Assembly: GCA_964630785.1 (NCBI GenBank)
Contig: CAZVZG010000004.1
Location: forward strand, 1-64,000
Length of the DNA: 64,000 nt
Direction of reading: 5' to 3'
Origin: JADLCX01 sp964630785
GTDB taxonomy: Bacteria; Planctomycetota; Phycisphaerae; Phycisphaerales; UBA1924
Both the position numbers and the translations under genes were made by a program. The notes beneath the pieces were generated by a model. It worked only from the letters and a program-made list of their open reading frames with translations, made no database searches and was not told where the DNA came from. Each line of letters begins with the position of its first letter. The stretch's first letter is position 1. This document shows, in pieces, positions 28,375 to 37,163 of the stretch.

Positions 28375-29337
28375 ATGCGACCAACCCCCAACGGGCGCTC
28401 CATCACTCGCACTCTCGTCGCCGCTTGGATGTTCGTCGCCGTCGCCTCGGCGAGCTCACAGGTCGGCTCCGGCGGCACGATCACGGACGGGGACGCCGTG
28501 TTCACAATGGCACCCGGCCCCAACGTCAACACGGGCAACGGCGCGGCCAGCGCCGACCTTCGCCTGACCGGGCCCACCGGCCCCGACAACCTCTACCAGT
28601 CCTGGTGGTGGTACCGAGTCAACGGCTCGGATACCCGCGAATACTGCCTGTCCAATGCCACGGCTTGGAACTGGGGCGGCGACATGGGCGCGATGGACTT
28701 CACCACCGCGTCCTTCACCGCTCACGCGACGTGGAGGGTCTCCAACTCCGGCCCCAACACCGCCCGGGTCACGGCGTCGCTCACCGTCAACAACACGACC
28801 GGAACCCCGATCGACCTGGCGATCTTCCACTACCAGGACTTTGACTTTGCCGGGACACCCAGCAGCGATTCCGCATCGCTGGTCATGCCGGACATCATCC
28901 AGCTCAGCGAGCCCGGCGCGGGCGCTCCGTACAACACGCTGCTCGCCTTCTACCGGGCGACTGATCCCGATGCGTACCAGGTCACCTCCTGGGCCGCGCT
29001 CCGCGGCCTGTTTACCAACACAACGATCAACAACCTCGACAACTCCGGCCTCCCCTTCGGGCCCGGCGACTGGACGGGCGCGTTCCAGTTCAACCGGATG
29101 ATTCCCGCCGGAGAGAGCGCGACCGTGCACGTTGACTTTGGACTCGGCGCCAACATCCCGCCCGACACCTGCCCGGGCGATTTCAACAACTCGGGGACCG
29201 CGACAGTTCAGGACATCTTCGACTTCCTGATCGCCTACTTTGCCCAGAGCCCCGCGGCCGACGTCAACGGCCAAGGTGGTGTGACCGTTCAGGACATCTT
29301 CGATTTCCTGATCGCGTATTTCGCGGGTTGTCCGTAA
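28375..29337 (+). CDS. Secreted protein with dockerin-like tail
   Basis: A 320-residue exported protein. ATG 28375 has GGAG eight bases upstream and gives a signal peptide of about 29 residues ending ASASSQ. The body is beta-rich (residues 35-260), with a WWWYRVNGSDTREYC motif and NNTTGTPIDLAIFHYQDFD, and no catalytic site that I recognise. Residues 266-320 are the 55-residue two-cysteine dockerin-like tail, opening CPGDFNNSGTATVQDIFDFL and ending GCP, nearly identical in pattern to the other three. Possible role is as a surface or substrate-binding protein; unproven. Confidence 0.75.
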   Translation: MRPTPNGRSITRTLVAAWMFVAVASASSQVGSGGTITDGDAVFTMAPGPNVNTGNGAASADLRLTGPTGPDNLYQSWWWYRVNGSDTREYCLSNATAWNWGGDMGAMDFTTASFTAHATWRVSNSGPNTARVTASLTVNNTTGTPIDLAIFHYQDFDFAGTPSSDSASLVMPDIIQLSEPGAGAPYNTLLAFYRATDPDAYQVTSWAALRGLFTNTTINNLDNSGLPFGPGDWTGAFQFNRMIPAGESATVHVDFGLGANIPPDTCPGDFNNSGTATVQDIFDFLIAYFAQSPAADVNGQGGVTVQDIFDFLIAYFAGCP

Positions 29338-29425
29338 CCCGGCGGCCTACACCCCACGCCACCCACAGCCCGCTCGACAAACAGCACGGCTCCGTACACT
29401 CCCCGCCGGGTGAAGGAGCCCCACG

Positions 29426-29806
29426 ATGTTCGACTTCCTCTGGAACCTGCACCAGCAGTGCCGGATCAACGAGCTTTCAGCCGACTTGGCCCGCGCCAAG
29501 ACCACCCCGGACAGCCACATCGACGAGGTCACCGAGTACACGGTCGTCCTGCAGGACCGGATCGACAAGCTCCTGCTCATCAACATGGCGATGTGGTCGT
29601 TCATGGAGGAGAAGCTCGGCCTCAACGAGGCCCAGCTCGCCGAGCGCGTCCGCCAGATCGACCTTCGCGACGGTACACTCGACGGCCGGCCGCCCCAAAC
29701 GGCGGCGGTCTGCGACAAGTGCCACCGCCCGATGTCGCGTCGGCATCTGCGGTGCCTGTACTGCGGCGGACAGACCCACCAGGGCTCGCCCTTCACGGGC
29801 GTGTAG
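29426..29806 (+). CDS. Small protein with coiled N-terminus and zinc ribbon
   Basis: A 126-residue soluble protein. ATG 29426 follows GAAGGAG by eight bases. Residues 10-80 are predicted helical with heptad-like spacing. The end carries CDKCHRPMSRRHLRCLYCG (about 96-114), a four-cysteine zinc ribbon. No family is recognised. It is 11 bases upstream of the SGNH hydrolase and probably in one transcript with it. Confidence 0.65.
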   Translation: MFDFLWNLHQQCRINELSADLARAKTTPDSHIDEVTEYTVVLQDRIDKLLLINMAMWSFMEEKLGLNEAQLAERVRQIDLRDGTLDGRPPQTAAVCDKCHRPMSRRHLRCLYCGGQTHQGSPFTGV

Positions 29807-29817
29807 GAGCGTTCGGA

Positions 29818-30675
29818 ATGAAGCGTTCACTGATCGTGTTGCTCGCGGGGTTGAGCCTCGGGGTCGTGTCCGCGGGCGCGATGCTTCAACCGCCCGCCTC
29901 GTCACCCCCCGCCCCCCCCACCGTGCCCGAGCCCGCCGCTCAGGCCAAGCCCAACTCGGCCGTCGTGCCGGTCTCCAAGAACAACGAGGAGTGGTGGAAG
30001 AAGCTCAACGAGTCGTTCGACGCACGGGCCAAGGAGGGCGCGGAGAAGGGCGACATCGACGTGATCTTCCTGGGCGACTCGATCACCTTCGGGTGGCAGA
30101 GGGAGGGCGCCAAGGTCTGGGACGAGTTCTATGGCAAGCGTCACGCGGTGAACTTCGGTATCGGGGGCGACCGCACCCAGCACGTGCTGTGGCGTGTGCT
30201 CAACGGAAACCTTGACGGCCTGGCCCACCCCAGAGCCGGCCACTCGCCGCGGCTGCTCGTGCTCATGATCGGCACGAACAACTCCAACGGCCACGACAAC
30301 ACCGCCGAGGAGATCGGCGCGGGCATCCGGGCCTGCGTCGCCGCCATCCGCGAGAAGCTGCCCGACACCAAGGTGCTTCTGCTCTCGGTCTTCCCGCGCG
30401 GTGAGCACCTCAACCCGCAACGCGAGAAGAACGCCCGGGCCAGCCGCATCGCCGCCGGCGCGGCCGACAACAAGACGGTCTTCAGCATGGACATCGGCGA
30501 CAAGTTCCTCGAACCCGACGGCACGCTCACCCGTGCGGTCATGCCCGACCTGCTGCACCTGAGCGAGGACGGCTACCGCCGCTGGGCCGCGGCCATCGAG
30601 CCGAAGGTCCGTGAAATCCTCGGAAACGAGAGCGGCGCCAGTCGGCCGCACGAGCACCCGGCCGCGGGGAAGTGA
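29818..30675 (+). CDS. Exported SGNH/GDSL hydrolase
   Basis: A 285-residue esterase-like enzyme. ATG 29818 follows TAGGAG by about seven bases and gives a signal peptide (about 1-22) and a Pro/Ala linker. The SGNH blocks are GDSIT with catalytic Ser88, GIGGDRT (Gly), GTNN (Asn) and DLLHLSEDGY with Asp244 and His247. The layout resembles the platelet-activating-factor acetylhydrolase-like branch that removes acetyl groups from sugars or lipids. Substrate is not known. Confidence 0.85.
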   Translation: MKRSLIVLLAGLSLGVVSAGAMLQPPASSPPAPPTVPEPAAQAKPNSAVVPVSKNNEEWWKKLNESFDARAKEGAEKGDIDVIFLGDSITFGWQREGAKVWDEFYGKRHAVNFGIGGDRTQHVLWRVLNGNLDGLAHPRAGHSPRLLVLMIGTNNSNGHDNTAEEIGAGIRACVAAIREKLPDTKVLLLSVFPRGEHLNPQREKNARASRIAAGAADNKTVFSMDIGDKFLEPDGTLTRAVMPDLLHLSEDGYRRWAAAIEPKVREILGNESGASRPHEHPAAGK

Positions 30676-30720
30676 CGACGGGCCGAACTCGCGCTGCACG
30701 ATCCGTCGATTGCTGGTCCG

Positions 30721-33546
30721 CTATCTGCGGCTCTGCCGTTCTGCCGCCTTTGCCGTTTTCTCTCCAATCCCCCCCGAAACCGACGAATCCCGCAGCAGCG
30801 TCGCGATGAGCGCGGTCCAGCCGGTCTGGTGCGTCGCGCCCAGCCCCCGCCCGGTGTCGCCGTGGAAGTGCTCATGAAACAGCACGAGGTCGCGCGTGCG
30901 CGGGTCGCTCTCGAGCAGGCGGTTGCCCGCGGCGTTGACGCGCACGCCGTTCTCGCCGGGCAGGAACAGGCGAAGCAGACGTGCCCGCAGCTCGTCGGCC
31001 ACCTCGGCGAGGTTCAACATTCGCCCCGATCCCGTGGGGCACTCGACCGCGAGCGTGCGCCCGTAGAAGTGGTCGTACCGCTCCAGGGCTTCGATGATGA
31101 GGAAGTTCAGGGGCATCCAGATCGGCCCGCGCCAGTTGGAGTTGCCGCCAAAGAGCGACGTGGTCGATTCGCCGGGTGTGTACTCCACACGGAACGTCTC
31201 GCCGGCCAGCCGCGTCTCGAAGGGCTGTGACTCGTACACCCGGCTCAGCGAACGGATTCCGTAGGGCGAGAGGAACTCGCTCTCGTCGAGCAGGTACCGC
31301 AGCGCGCTCACAAGCCGCTCGCGCGACGGGATCGCCAGCAGCCGGTGCCCCTCGGCCTCCTGACCTCGACCCCCCGACACCTCGTGCTGCATGTACGCGA
31401 TGTGGCGGGCCAGGTCGGGCCGGTACTTCAGGAACCACTCCATGCGCTTCTTAAAGCCCGGCAACCGGTCGACGATATCGTCCTCGAGCACCTCGACCGC
31501 GAGCAGCGGAATGACGCCCACCAGCGATCGCACGCGCAGACGCCTCGCCTCCCGCCCGTTCCAGATCTGGTCGTAATAGAACCCGTCGGTCTCGTCCCAG
31601 AGCCCGGTTCCGCCTAGCGTGTTCATCGCGTCGGAGATCGCGACAAAGTGCTCGAAGAACTTGCTGGCGACGTCCTCATACACCGGGTCGTGGCGCGCCA
31701 GCTCCAGCGCCATGCTCAACATGGTGCCACAGCAGAACGCCATCCACGCCGTGCCGTCGGCCTGCTCCAGGTGCACGCCGCTGGGCAGCGGCCGGTTGCG
31801 GTCGAACACGCCGATGTTGTCCAGCCCCAGGAATCCGCCGGCGAACAGGTTCTTGCCCGTTGGGTCCTTACGGTTGACCCACCACGTAAAGTTGATCATC
31901 AGCTTGTGGAACGTCCGGGCCAGAAACGCCACATCGCGCTTCCCCCGCGGCCCGGTCTTCTTGTACACGCGCCAGCACGCCCACGCGTGCACCGGCGGGT
32001 TCACGTCGCCCAACGCAAACTCATACGCCGGCAGTTGGCCGCTCGGGTGCATGTACCACTCGCGCAGAAACAGGATCAACTGCTCCTTCGCAAACTCCGG
32101 ATCGATGTGCGAGAACGGGATCATGTGGAACGCCAGGTCCCACGCGGCGTACCACGGGTACTCCCACTTGTCGGGCATCGAGATCACGTCGCGGTTGAAC
32201 AGGTGCGTCCACTCGCTGTTGCGCCCCCGCTCGCGGGCCTTCGGCGGGGTCGGCTGCTCCGGATCGCCCTCGAGCCACGTCTTGACCACGTAGTGGTAGA
32301 ACTGCTTGGACCACAGCAGCCCCGCGTACGCCTGGCGCGAGATGTTGCCGACCTCTGGGTCGACCCGCCCCAGGCCCTTGGCCGCGAAGAAGGCGTCGGC
32401 CTCGCGGATGCGGTCCGCGAACACCTGGTCGAACGCCGTCCCGAACACCGAACCGGGCCGCTGATCGTCGGCGAACAGCCGCAGCCGCACCGTCCGCGAC
32501 TGTCCTGGCGCCAGGTCGAACTTGTACCACGCGGCGACCTTCGTCCCCTGACGGGCCGGGTTCACGGCGTCCTCCCGCCCGTGCACCACGCGCTCGTGGA
32601 CGCCGTCCTTGAAGTACCGGCCCTTGCTCGGCGCGTTGAACAGCAGGCCGATGTTCGACTCGTTCTCGGTGAAGAGCAGTTCCGGCGGACCGCCGGCGCC
32701 ATCCGACGCTTCCGCGTGGAAGCTGAAGCGGCCCAGGCTGGGGTGGTCCGTCACCACCCTCGCCCCTTCCGCGACCGGCCCGCCTTGCTTCGGCGTCGGC
32801 GGCGAGTACAGACGCGGCTTGGCCTCGCACCCCTCGTGCGTGCAGCCCCAGCTCCACCCGTTGCGGAACCACAACTGCGGCAGCAGGTGCACGCTCGCCG
32901 TCGCCGGGCCGCGGTTGGTCACCGTGATCCGCGCGAGCACGTCGTTGTCGGCGGCCTTGGCGTACTCGGCCTGCACGTCGAAGTAGCGTCCATCGTCGAA
33001 CACGCCCGTGTCCGCGAGCTCGAACTCGCCCTCGTCGCGCCCCCGCCGGTGGTTCTCATCAATCAGCCGCTGGTACGGGAACTCCGCCTGCGGATACTTG
33101 TACAGGGCTTTCATGTACGAGTGCGTGGGCGTCGAATCGAGGTAGAAGTACTCTTCCTTCACGTCCTCGCCGTGGTTGCCCTGCGGCCCGGTGAGCCCGA
33201 AGAGCCGCTCCTTGAGGATCGGGTCCTTCCCGTTCCACAGCGCCACCGCCAAGCACAGCCGGCACTCGCGATCGCAAACCCCCAGCAGGCCGTCCTCGCC
33301 CCAGCGGTACGCCCGGCTCCGCGCCTGGTCGTGGGTGAAGTAGTTCCAGCAATCGCCGTCCGCGGAGTAGTCCTCACGCACGGTCCCCCACTGCCGCTCG
33401 GAGAGGTACGGCCCCCACCGCTTCCAGTTGGCGTCCTTGCCTCGCCGCGCATCGGCGGCCAGCCGCGCCGACTCCGCGTCGATCGCGTCCGTCTGATGAG
33501 TACTTGCGTTCACGGGCTTAGTCGGCTTGCCGTTGGTGCTGGGCAT
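30721..33546 (-). CDS. MGH1-like glycoside hydrolase
   Basis: A 941-residue protein of the mannosylglycerate-hydrolase/GH63-like group, with an (alpha/alpha)6 barrel in the C-terminal half. Recognisable stretches include WGTVREDYSADGDCWNYFTH, FYLDSTPTHSYMK, WYAAWDLAFHMIPF with the likely acid Asp, NRKDPTGKNLFAGGFLGLDN, and GPIWMPLNFLIIEALERY. No signal peptide is present from ATG 33546, so it is probably cytoplasmic, although the first 30 residues are not conserved. It probably cleaves an alpha-glycosidic bond in a small glycoside or compatible solute. The substrate is an inference from the family. Confidence 0.82.
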   Translation of the reverse strand: MPSTNGKPTKPVNASTHQTDAIDAESARLAADARRGKDANWKRWGPYLSERQWGTVREDYSADGDCWNYFTHDQARSRAYRWGEDGLLGVCDRECRLCLAVALWNGKDPILKERLFGLTGPQGNHGEDVKEEYFYLDSTPTHSYMKALYKYPQAEFPYQRLIDENHRRGRDEGEFELADTGVFDDGRYFDVQAEYAKAADNDVLARITVTNRGPATASVHLLPQLWFRNGWSWGCTHEGCEAKPRLYSPPTPKQGGPVAEGARVVTDHPSLGRFSFHAEASDGAGGPPELLFTENESNIGLLFNAPSKGRYFKDGVHERVVHGREDAVNPARQGTKVAAWYKFDLAPGQSRTVRLRLFADDQRPGSVFGTAFDQVFADRIREADAFFAAKGLGRVDPEVGNISRQAYAGLLWSKQFYHYVVKTWLEGDPEQPTPPKARERGRNSEWTHLFNRDVISMPDKWEYPWYAAWDLAFHMIPFSHIDPEFAKEQLILFLREWYMHPSGQLPAYEFALGDVNPPVHAWACWRVYKKTGPRGKRDVAFLARTFHKLMINFTWWVNRKDPTGKNLFAGGFLGLDNIGVFDRNRPLPSGVHLEQADGTAWMAFCCGTMLSMALELARHDPVYEDVASKFFEHFVAISDAMNTLGGTGLWDETDGFYYDQIWNGREARRLRVRSLVGVIPLLAVEVLEDDIVDRLPGFKKRMEWFLKYRPDLARHIAYMQHEVSGGRGQEAEGHRLLAIPSRERLVSALRYLLDESEFLSPYGIRSLSRVYESQPFETRLAGETFRVEYTPGESTTSLFGGNSNWRGPIWMPLNFLIIEALERYDHFYGRTLAVECPTGSGRMLNLAEVADELRARLLRLFLPGENGVRVNAAGNRLLESDPRTRDLVLFHEHFHGDTGRGLGATHQTGWTALIATLLRDSSVSGGIGEKTAKAAERQSRR

Positions 33547-33646
33547 GTGGGCGCTCTCGGGGGGGAGGCGCCGACAGTCTATCGCGCCAGGGTTCGCCCG
33601 CACCCCCGCACCCCCGCACCCCCGCACAGCCGCACAGCCGCCGCCG

Positions 33647-34387
33647 CTATTTGCACTCGGCGCTCACGCCGTTGCGGACCACCTTCAGCCCGTCCTCGGT
33701 GTGATCGAGCAGCCCCAGCTCGCTCAACGCATTGAGCGCGGCCTGCTGTTCGGCCTGCTTTTTGCTCGCGCCCCAGCACGCCGCGTACCGACGCCCCGCG
33801 ATCTCGACCGCGATCTCGAAGCACTTGGCGTGGTCCGGGCCCTTCTCGTCGAGCACCACGTACGCCGGGCTCTGGCCGAAGGTCTGCTGCGCGTGCTGCT
33901 GGAGCACACTCTTGAAGTTCTCCTGGTGGCCGCTGGCCGCGGCCCGGCGGATCATCGGCTCCAGCAGCGGTTCGAGGAACGCCCGCGCCGCCGCGAGTCC
34001 GCCGTCGAGGTAGATTCCCGCGACCACGCTCTCCACCGCCGCCGCCGCCAGGCTCTGCGGCAGGTCGCGGTGCGTCAGCATGCCCTTCCCAAGCAGCAGG
34101 TGGTGGTGCAGCCCCAGCTCCCGGGCGATCGTCGCGCAGGTCTGGCGCGAGACCACCGTCGACTTGATCTTGGTCATCTCGCCTTCGAGCAGCGCCGGGT
34201 ACATCGAGAAGATCATCTCGCAGCACACCAGCCCGAGCACCGAGTCGCCCAGGAACTCCATCCGCTCGTTGGATTCCTGCCGGCTGCCCGCCACCGAAGC
34301 GTGTGTGAGCGCACGCACCAGCAGTTCCGGGTCCGCGAAGCGGTGGCCGATGATCGTCTGTACCTCGTCGAGATTTTCGCAGCTCAT
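33647..34387 (-). CDS. rnc: Ribonuclease III
   Basis: A 246-residue double-strand-specific endoribonuclease that matures rRNA and other RNAs. The catalytic signature is ERMEFLGDSVLGL (41-53, with Glu41 and Asp48) and the second metal site lies in ESVVAGIYLDGG. A double-stranded RNA-binding domain occupies about residues 170-240 (FKSVLQQHAQQTFG, then KKQAEQQAALNALSELGL). ATG 34387 is preferred because the open frame upstream is Arg/Pro-rich and not family-like. Confidence 0.95.
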   Translation of the reverse strand: MSCENLDEVQTIIGHRFADPELLVRALTHASVAGSRQESNERMEFLGDSVLGLVCCEMIFSMYPALLEGEMTKIKSTVVSRQTCATIARELGLHHHLLLGKGMLTHRDLPQSLAAAAVESVVAGIYLDGGLAAARAFLEPLLEPMIRRAAASGHQENFKSVLQQHAQQTFGQSPAYVVLDEKGPDHAKCFEIAVEIAGRRYAACWGASKKQAEQQAALNALSELGLLDHTEDGLKVVRNGVSAECK

Positions 34388-34430
34388 GCAGGCCCGCCTT
34401 GCGGTTGGCCCGCGACGGGTGCGCGGAGCC

Positions 34431-34448
34431 GTCGGCCGATCGGCCGAC
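34431..34448. repeat. 18-bp perfect palindrome
   Basis: GTCGGCCGATCGGCCGAC reads the same on both strands. It lies 44-61 bases upstream of the rnc start codon, in a position suitable for an operator of rnc. In DNA this rich in GC a long palindrome is more frequent than usual, so it may be chance. Confidence 0.6.
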
Positions 34449-34717
34449 CGCCCCGACGATCGCGGGACGAACCCGAACTTCGCCGGGCGCGCCTGCTCGC
34501 CAGCCGACGGGTCCGCATCCAAGGACACCGGCGGCGGCCGGCGAGCAATCGCACCGGGCAACCACACACGAGGCCGCACCGGCCTCGAAACTCAATATAT
34601 CACTCGGCGCGCCCGGCGCGGTCACTTTGCCCCAAGTCCCCGAAAGTTGGCCCGTCCAAGGTCCGAAAACCCGCATCAACCCCCACCATCCGGGCGACGC
34701 AGACTGCGGCACTCGGC

Positions 34718-34733
34718 GTCTGTTCGGACAGAC
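34718..34733. promoter_or_regulatory. Inverted repeat ahead of rpmH
   Basis: GTCTGTTCGGACAGAC has 6-bp arms around TCGG. It lies 70 bases upstream of the rpmH start and is either a transcription factor site or a leader hairpin. Confidence 0.35.
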
Positions 34734-34802
34734 TCGCCCGCGCTTTCCCTCGGCGGGGAGGCGACCTAACATCCCCGCCCTTTTCCGCAGCGAGGCCCAG
34801 CC

Positions 34803-34955
34803 ATGTCGATGCACTACCACAAGAAGAAGAGCTACATCAAGCGCAAGCGCCGTCTGGGCTTCCGCGCTCGGATGAAGACCAAGGCCGGGCGCAAGCTCCT
34901 CAACCGCAAGCGCAGCGCCGGGCGCAGCCTCAACGTGGCCGACAAGAAGATCTGA
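34803..34955 (+). CDS. rpmH: 50S ribosomal protein L34
   Basis: A 50-residue, very basic protein of the large ribosomal subunit. The L34 core is clear: KRKRRLGFRARMKTKAGRK, followed by LLNRKRSAGR. The start MSMHYHKKKSYI replaces the usual MKRTYQPS-type N-terminus, and there is a short extra C-terminus (LNVADKKI). In most bacteria rpmH is followed by rnpA and yidC; here no rnpA is visible downstream and rnc lies on the other side. Confidence 0.93.
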   Translation: MSMHYHKKKSYIKRKRRLGFRARMKTKAGRKLLNRKRSAGRSLNVADKKI

Positions 34956-35039
34956 CCGGCCGCCGCGCGCGTTCATCGGACCGGACCCTCAAGGCCCGCC
35001 TGCGCAACCGCCGGTTCCCTCAACCTGATGTACCAGCAC

Positions 35040-35065
35040 CGGCGGCTCCCTCATCGGGGCCGCCG
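35040..35065 (+). terminator. Possible terminator hairpin after rpmH
   Basis: CGGCGGC (35040-35046) pairs with GCCGCCG (35059-35065) around a 12-nt loop, about 85 bases past the rpmH stop. Only a weak T-containing run follows (ATTGTCTGTTGG). Confidence 0.45.
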
Positions 35066-35224
35066 ATTGTCTGTTGGACCTCGCCGCGATTCGGGCCGGG
35101 CTCGCGCCGCAGCACACCCGCCGCGACACCCACAGAGTCTCCGACTCCGCCGCGATCGCACGGAGTAGGAGGGGGGAGGTGGGCGAGTCGGCACGCTCCC
35201 GTCCGCCCCGCCCTTCACGGCTTC

Positions 35225-35500
35225 ATGACTACCAAGAACAGCATGACCTCGTTCCCCGAGGAACTCTGGACCAGCGGCCAGCTCTCCGACGGCGAGCCCG
35301 TGCACCGCCTGGGTATCGGGCCCGACGTGCTCGCCATCGCCGAAGTCCCCCGCTACCAGGAACTCATCGAGTGGTCGATCCGCAAGGCCGGTTGGGACCC
35401 CGGGCGCTTCGAGGCCTGGCGCGTGCGCGTCGAATACCCCATCACGCTCTCGTCAGTGGGCGCGGTGTACGAGATGCCGCCACCACCGTCTCCGACCTAG
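35225..35500 (+). CDS. Small protein of unknown function
   Basis: A 91-residue protein with mixed alpha/beta character and no signal or membrane helix: TSFPEELWTSGQLSDGEP, then LAIAEVPRYQELIEWSIRKA and AWRVRVEYPI. No family is recognised. ATG 35225 or ATG 35243 could start it; neither has a good ribosome site. It ends 14 bases before the convergent lysA stop. Codon use looks coding. Confidence 0.55.
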   Translation: MTTKNSMTSFPEELWTSGQLSDGEPVHRLGIGPDVLAIAEVPRYQELIEWSIRKAGWDPGRFEAWRVRVEYPITLSSVGAVYEMPPPPSPT

Positions 35501-35514
35501 CGCCACGGTCCCCC

Positions 35515-36894
35515 TCATCCCACGTCCCGCGTCTCCAGCTCGTGCGCCACCAGGTCGCCGTAGGTCTCGCGTTTCCGGATCAGCACCGCCCGCTCGTCGT
35601 CCACCAGCACCTCCGCGGGCAGCGGGTGTGAGTTGTAGCGGCTGGCCATGCTCATGCCGTAGGCCCCGGCGGTGAACACCACGAGCAGGTCGCCGCGCGC
35701 CACCGGCGGCAGCATCCGCCCCTGGCAGAGGAAGTCCGCCGATTCGCAGATCGGCCCCACCACGTCGCACCGCTCCAGCCCGGGCAGGTCGAGCTGATCC
35801 GTCCGCACGTCCCCGCCTTCGTCGCCGGCGACCTCGGGCGGCTCGTGTTGGGGCGCGACGTCGCACGGCCAGACAAAGTGGAACGCCCCGTACAGCGCCG
35901 GTCGCAGCAGCGTGTGCATCCCCGCGTCGCAGATGACGAACTTCCGCTGGGCCGCGCTCTTGACGTACTGCACCCGCGTGAGAAGCACACCCGCGTTGGC
36001 GCTGATGAACCGCCCCGGCTCCAGCACGACCTTCAGCCGGCCCTCGCGCACGCGCGGCTCAAGCAGCGGCACGATGGCCGCGGCGTACGCCGACGCGGGC
36101 AGCGCCTGCCCGGTCCGGTAGTCGGCCGCGAACCCGCCGCCCAGGTCGAGCGTGTCGATGACGACGCCGTCGCCCGCCAGTTCGTCGATCAGCTTGAGCA
36201 CGCGCCCGATGGCCTCGACGAACGGCGCGGTGGTCGCGATCGGCGAGCCCAGGTGCAGGTGCACACCGCTGAGCCGAACCAGCCGGTGCCCAGCGTAGTG
36301 CTTGAAGAACTCCCGGGCCCGGCGAAGGTCGACGCCGAACTTGTTCTCGGCCTTGCCGGTGGTCGTGTAGGGGTGCGTGTGAGCGTCCACGTCGGGGTTC
36401 ACGCGCAGCGCGGCCGTGGTCCGTCGGCCCATGCCCTCGGCGACGCGCACGAGCGTCTGGAACTCCTGCTCGGATTCGACGTTGAACATCCCGATCGGGC
36501 CGGGATCGGCCTGCGGCCGTCCGCCGGTCACGTCCTCGTCGGGCTCGCCCAGAGCGTCGGCGATCTCCTCGGAGGTCTTGCCCACACCCGCGAACACGAT
36601 CCGCTCGGGCGGGCAGCCCGCCAGGCGCGCCCGGTGCAGCTCGCCGCCCGAGACGACGTCCATCCCGCCGCCCAGGTCCACCAGCGCCCGCAGCACCTGA
36701 ATGTTGGGGCACGACTTGACGGAATAACAGATCAGCGGACGCAACGGCGCGAACGCCTCGGCCAGCCGCCGGTAGTGGCGAGTGAGCGTGGCCCGGCTGT
36801 ACACGTACGCCGGCGTTCCGACCCGCTTGGCCAGCTCGCCCAGGTCCACGCCCTCGCACCGCAGCCGACCGCCGTCATACCGGAAGTGATCCAT
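35515..36894 (-). CDS. lysA: Diaminopimelate decarboxylase
   Basis: A 459-residue PLP enzyme that makes lysine from meso-diaminopimelate. The PLP lysine is Lys60 in YSVKSCPN. GGGMDVVSGGELHRA, VHLHLGSPI, LDLGGGFAADY and EPGRFISANAG follow in order, and the C-terminal CESADFLCQGR and FTAGAYGMSMASRYN complete the active site. ATG 36894 is chosen because the upstream open frame is Arg/Pro-rich. It is slightly longer than the usual 420 residues because of a loop near residue 150 (DEDVTGGRPQADPGP). Confidence 0.95.
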   Translation of the reverse strand: MDHFRYDGGRLRCEGVDLGELAKRVGTPAYVYSRATLTRHYRRLAEAFAPLRPLICYSVKSCPNIQVLRALVDLGGGMDVVSGGELHRARLAGCPPERIVFAGVGKTSEEIADALGEPDEDVTGGRPQADPGPIGMFNVESEQEFQTLVRVAEGMGRRTTAALRVNPDVDAHTHPYTTTGKAENKFGVDLRRAREFFKHYAGHRLVRLSGVHLHLGSPIATTAPFVEAIGRVLKLIDELAGDGVVIDTLDLGGGFAADYRTGQALPASAYAAAIVPLLEPRVREGRLKVVLEPGRFISANAGVLLTRVQYVKSAAQRKFVICDAGMHTLLRPALYGAFHFVWPCDVAPQHEPPEVAGDEGGDVRTDQLDLPGLERCDVVGPICESADFLCQGRMLPPVARGDLLVVFTAGAYGMSMASRYNSHPLPAEVLVDDERAVLIRKRETYGDLVAHELETRDVG

Positions 36895-37163
36895 TGCACG
36901 GACAGTAGCCCCAGGAGCCGATCGCGCAAGCGATCGATCGAGACGACCCGGACGGGGCATCTCGGGGAGCCGCCCCCCCCCACTCCACGCCCGCCCCGCC
37001 GATCGCACGAACGAATGGTTGGGACAAGGCGAGCAGGACCTGCGGGAGGGTCACGGGGTCGCACTCGCACGCGCGCTCGTGAGAGTTTTCGTGATGCGGA
37101 GCATTCCCCCACGGCCGTCCCGCCGCCTACGCGGCCGGGCTCTCTGTGGAAATCCGTTGACGG

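Larger units (their letters stand above)
34388..34802. other. Divergent promoter region between rnc and rpmH
   Basis: About 415 bases with no gene. It contains an 18-bp perfect palindrome at 34431-34448 (GTCGGCCGATCGGCCGAC) and a 16-nt inverted repeat at 34718-34733 (GTCTGT-tcgg-ACAGAC) about 70 bases upstream of rpmH. These are candidate operator or hairpin sites. No clear -35/-10 pair is visible. Confidence 0.5.
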
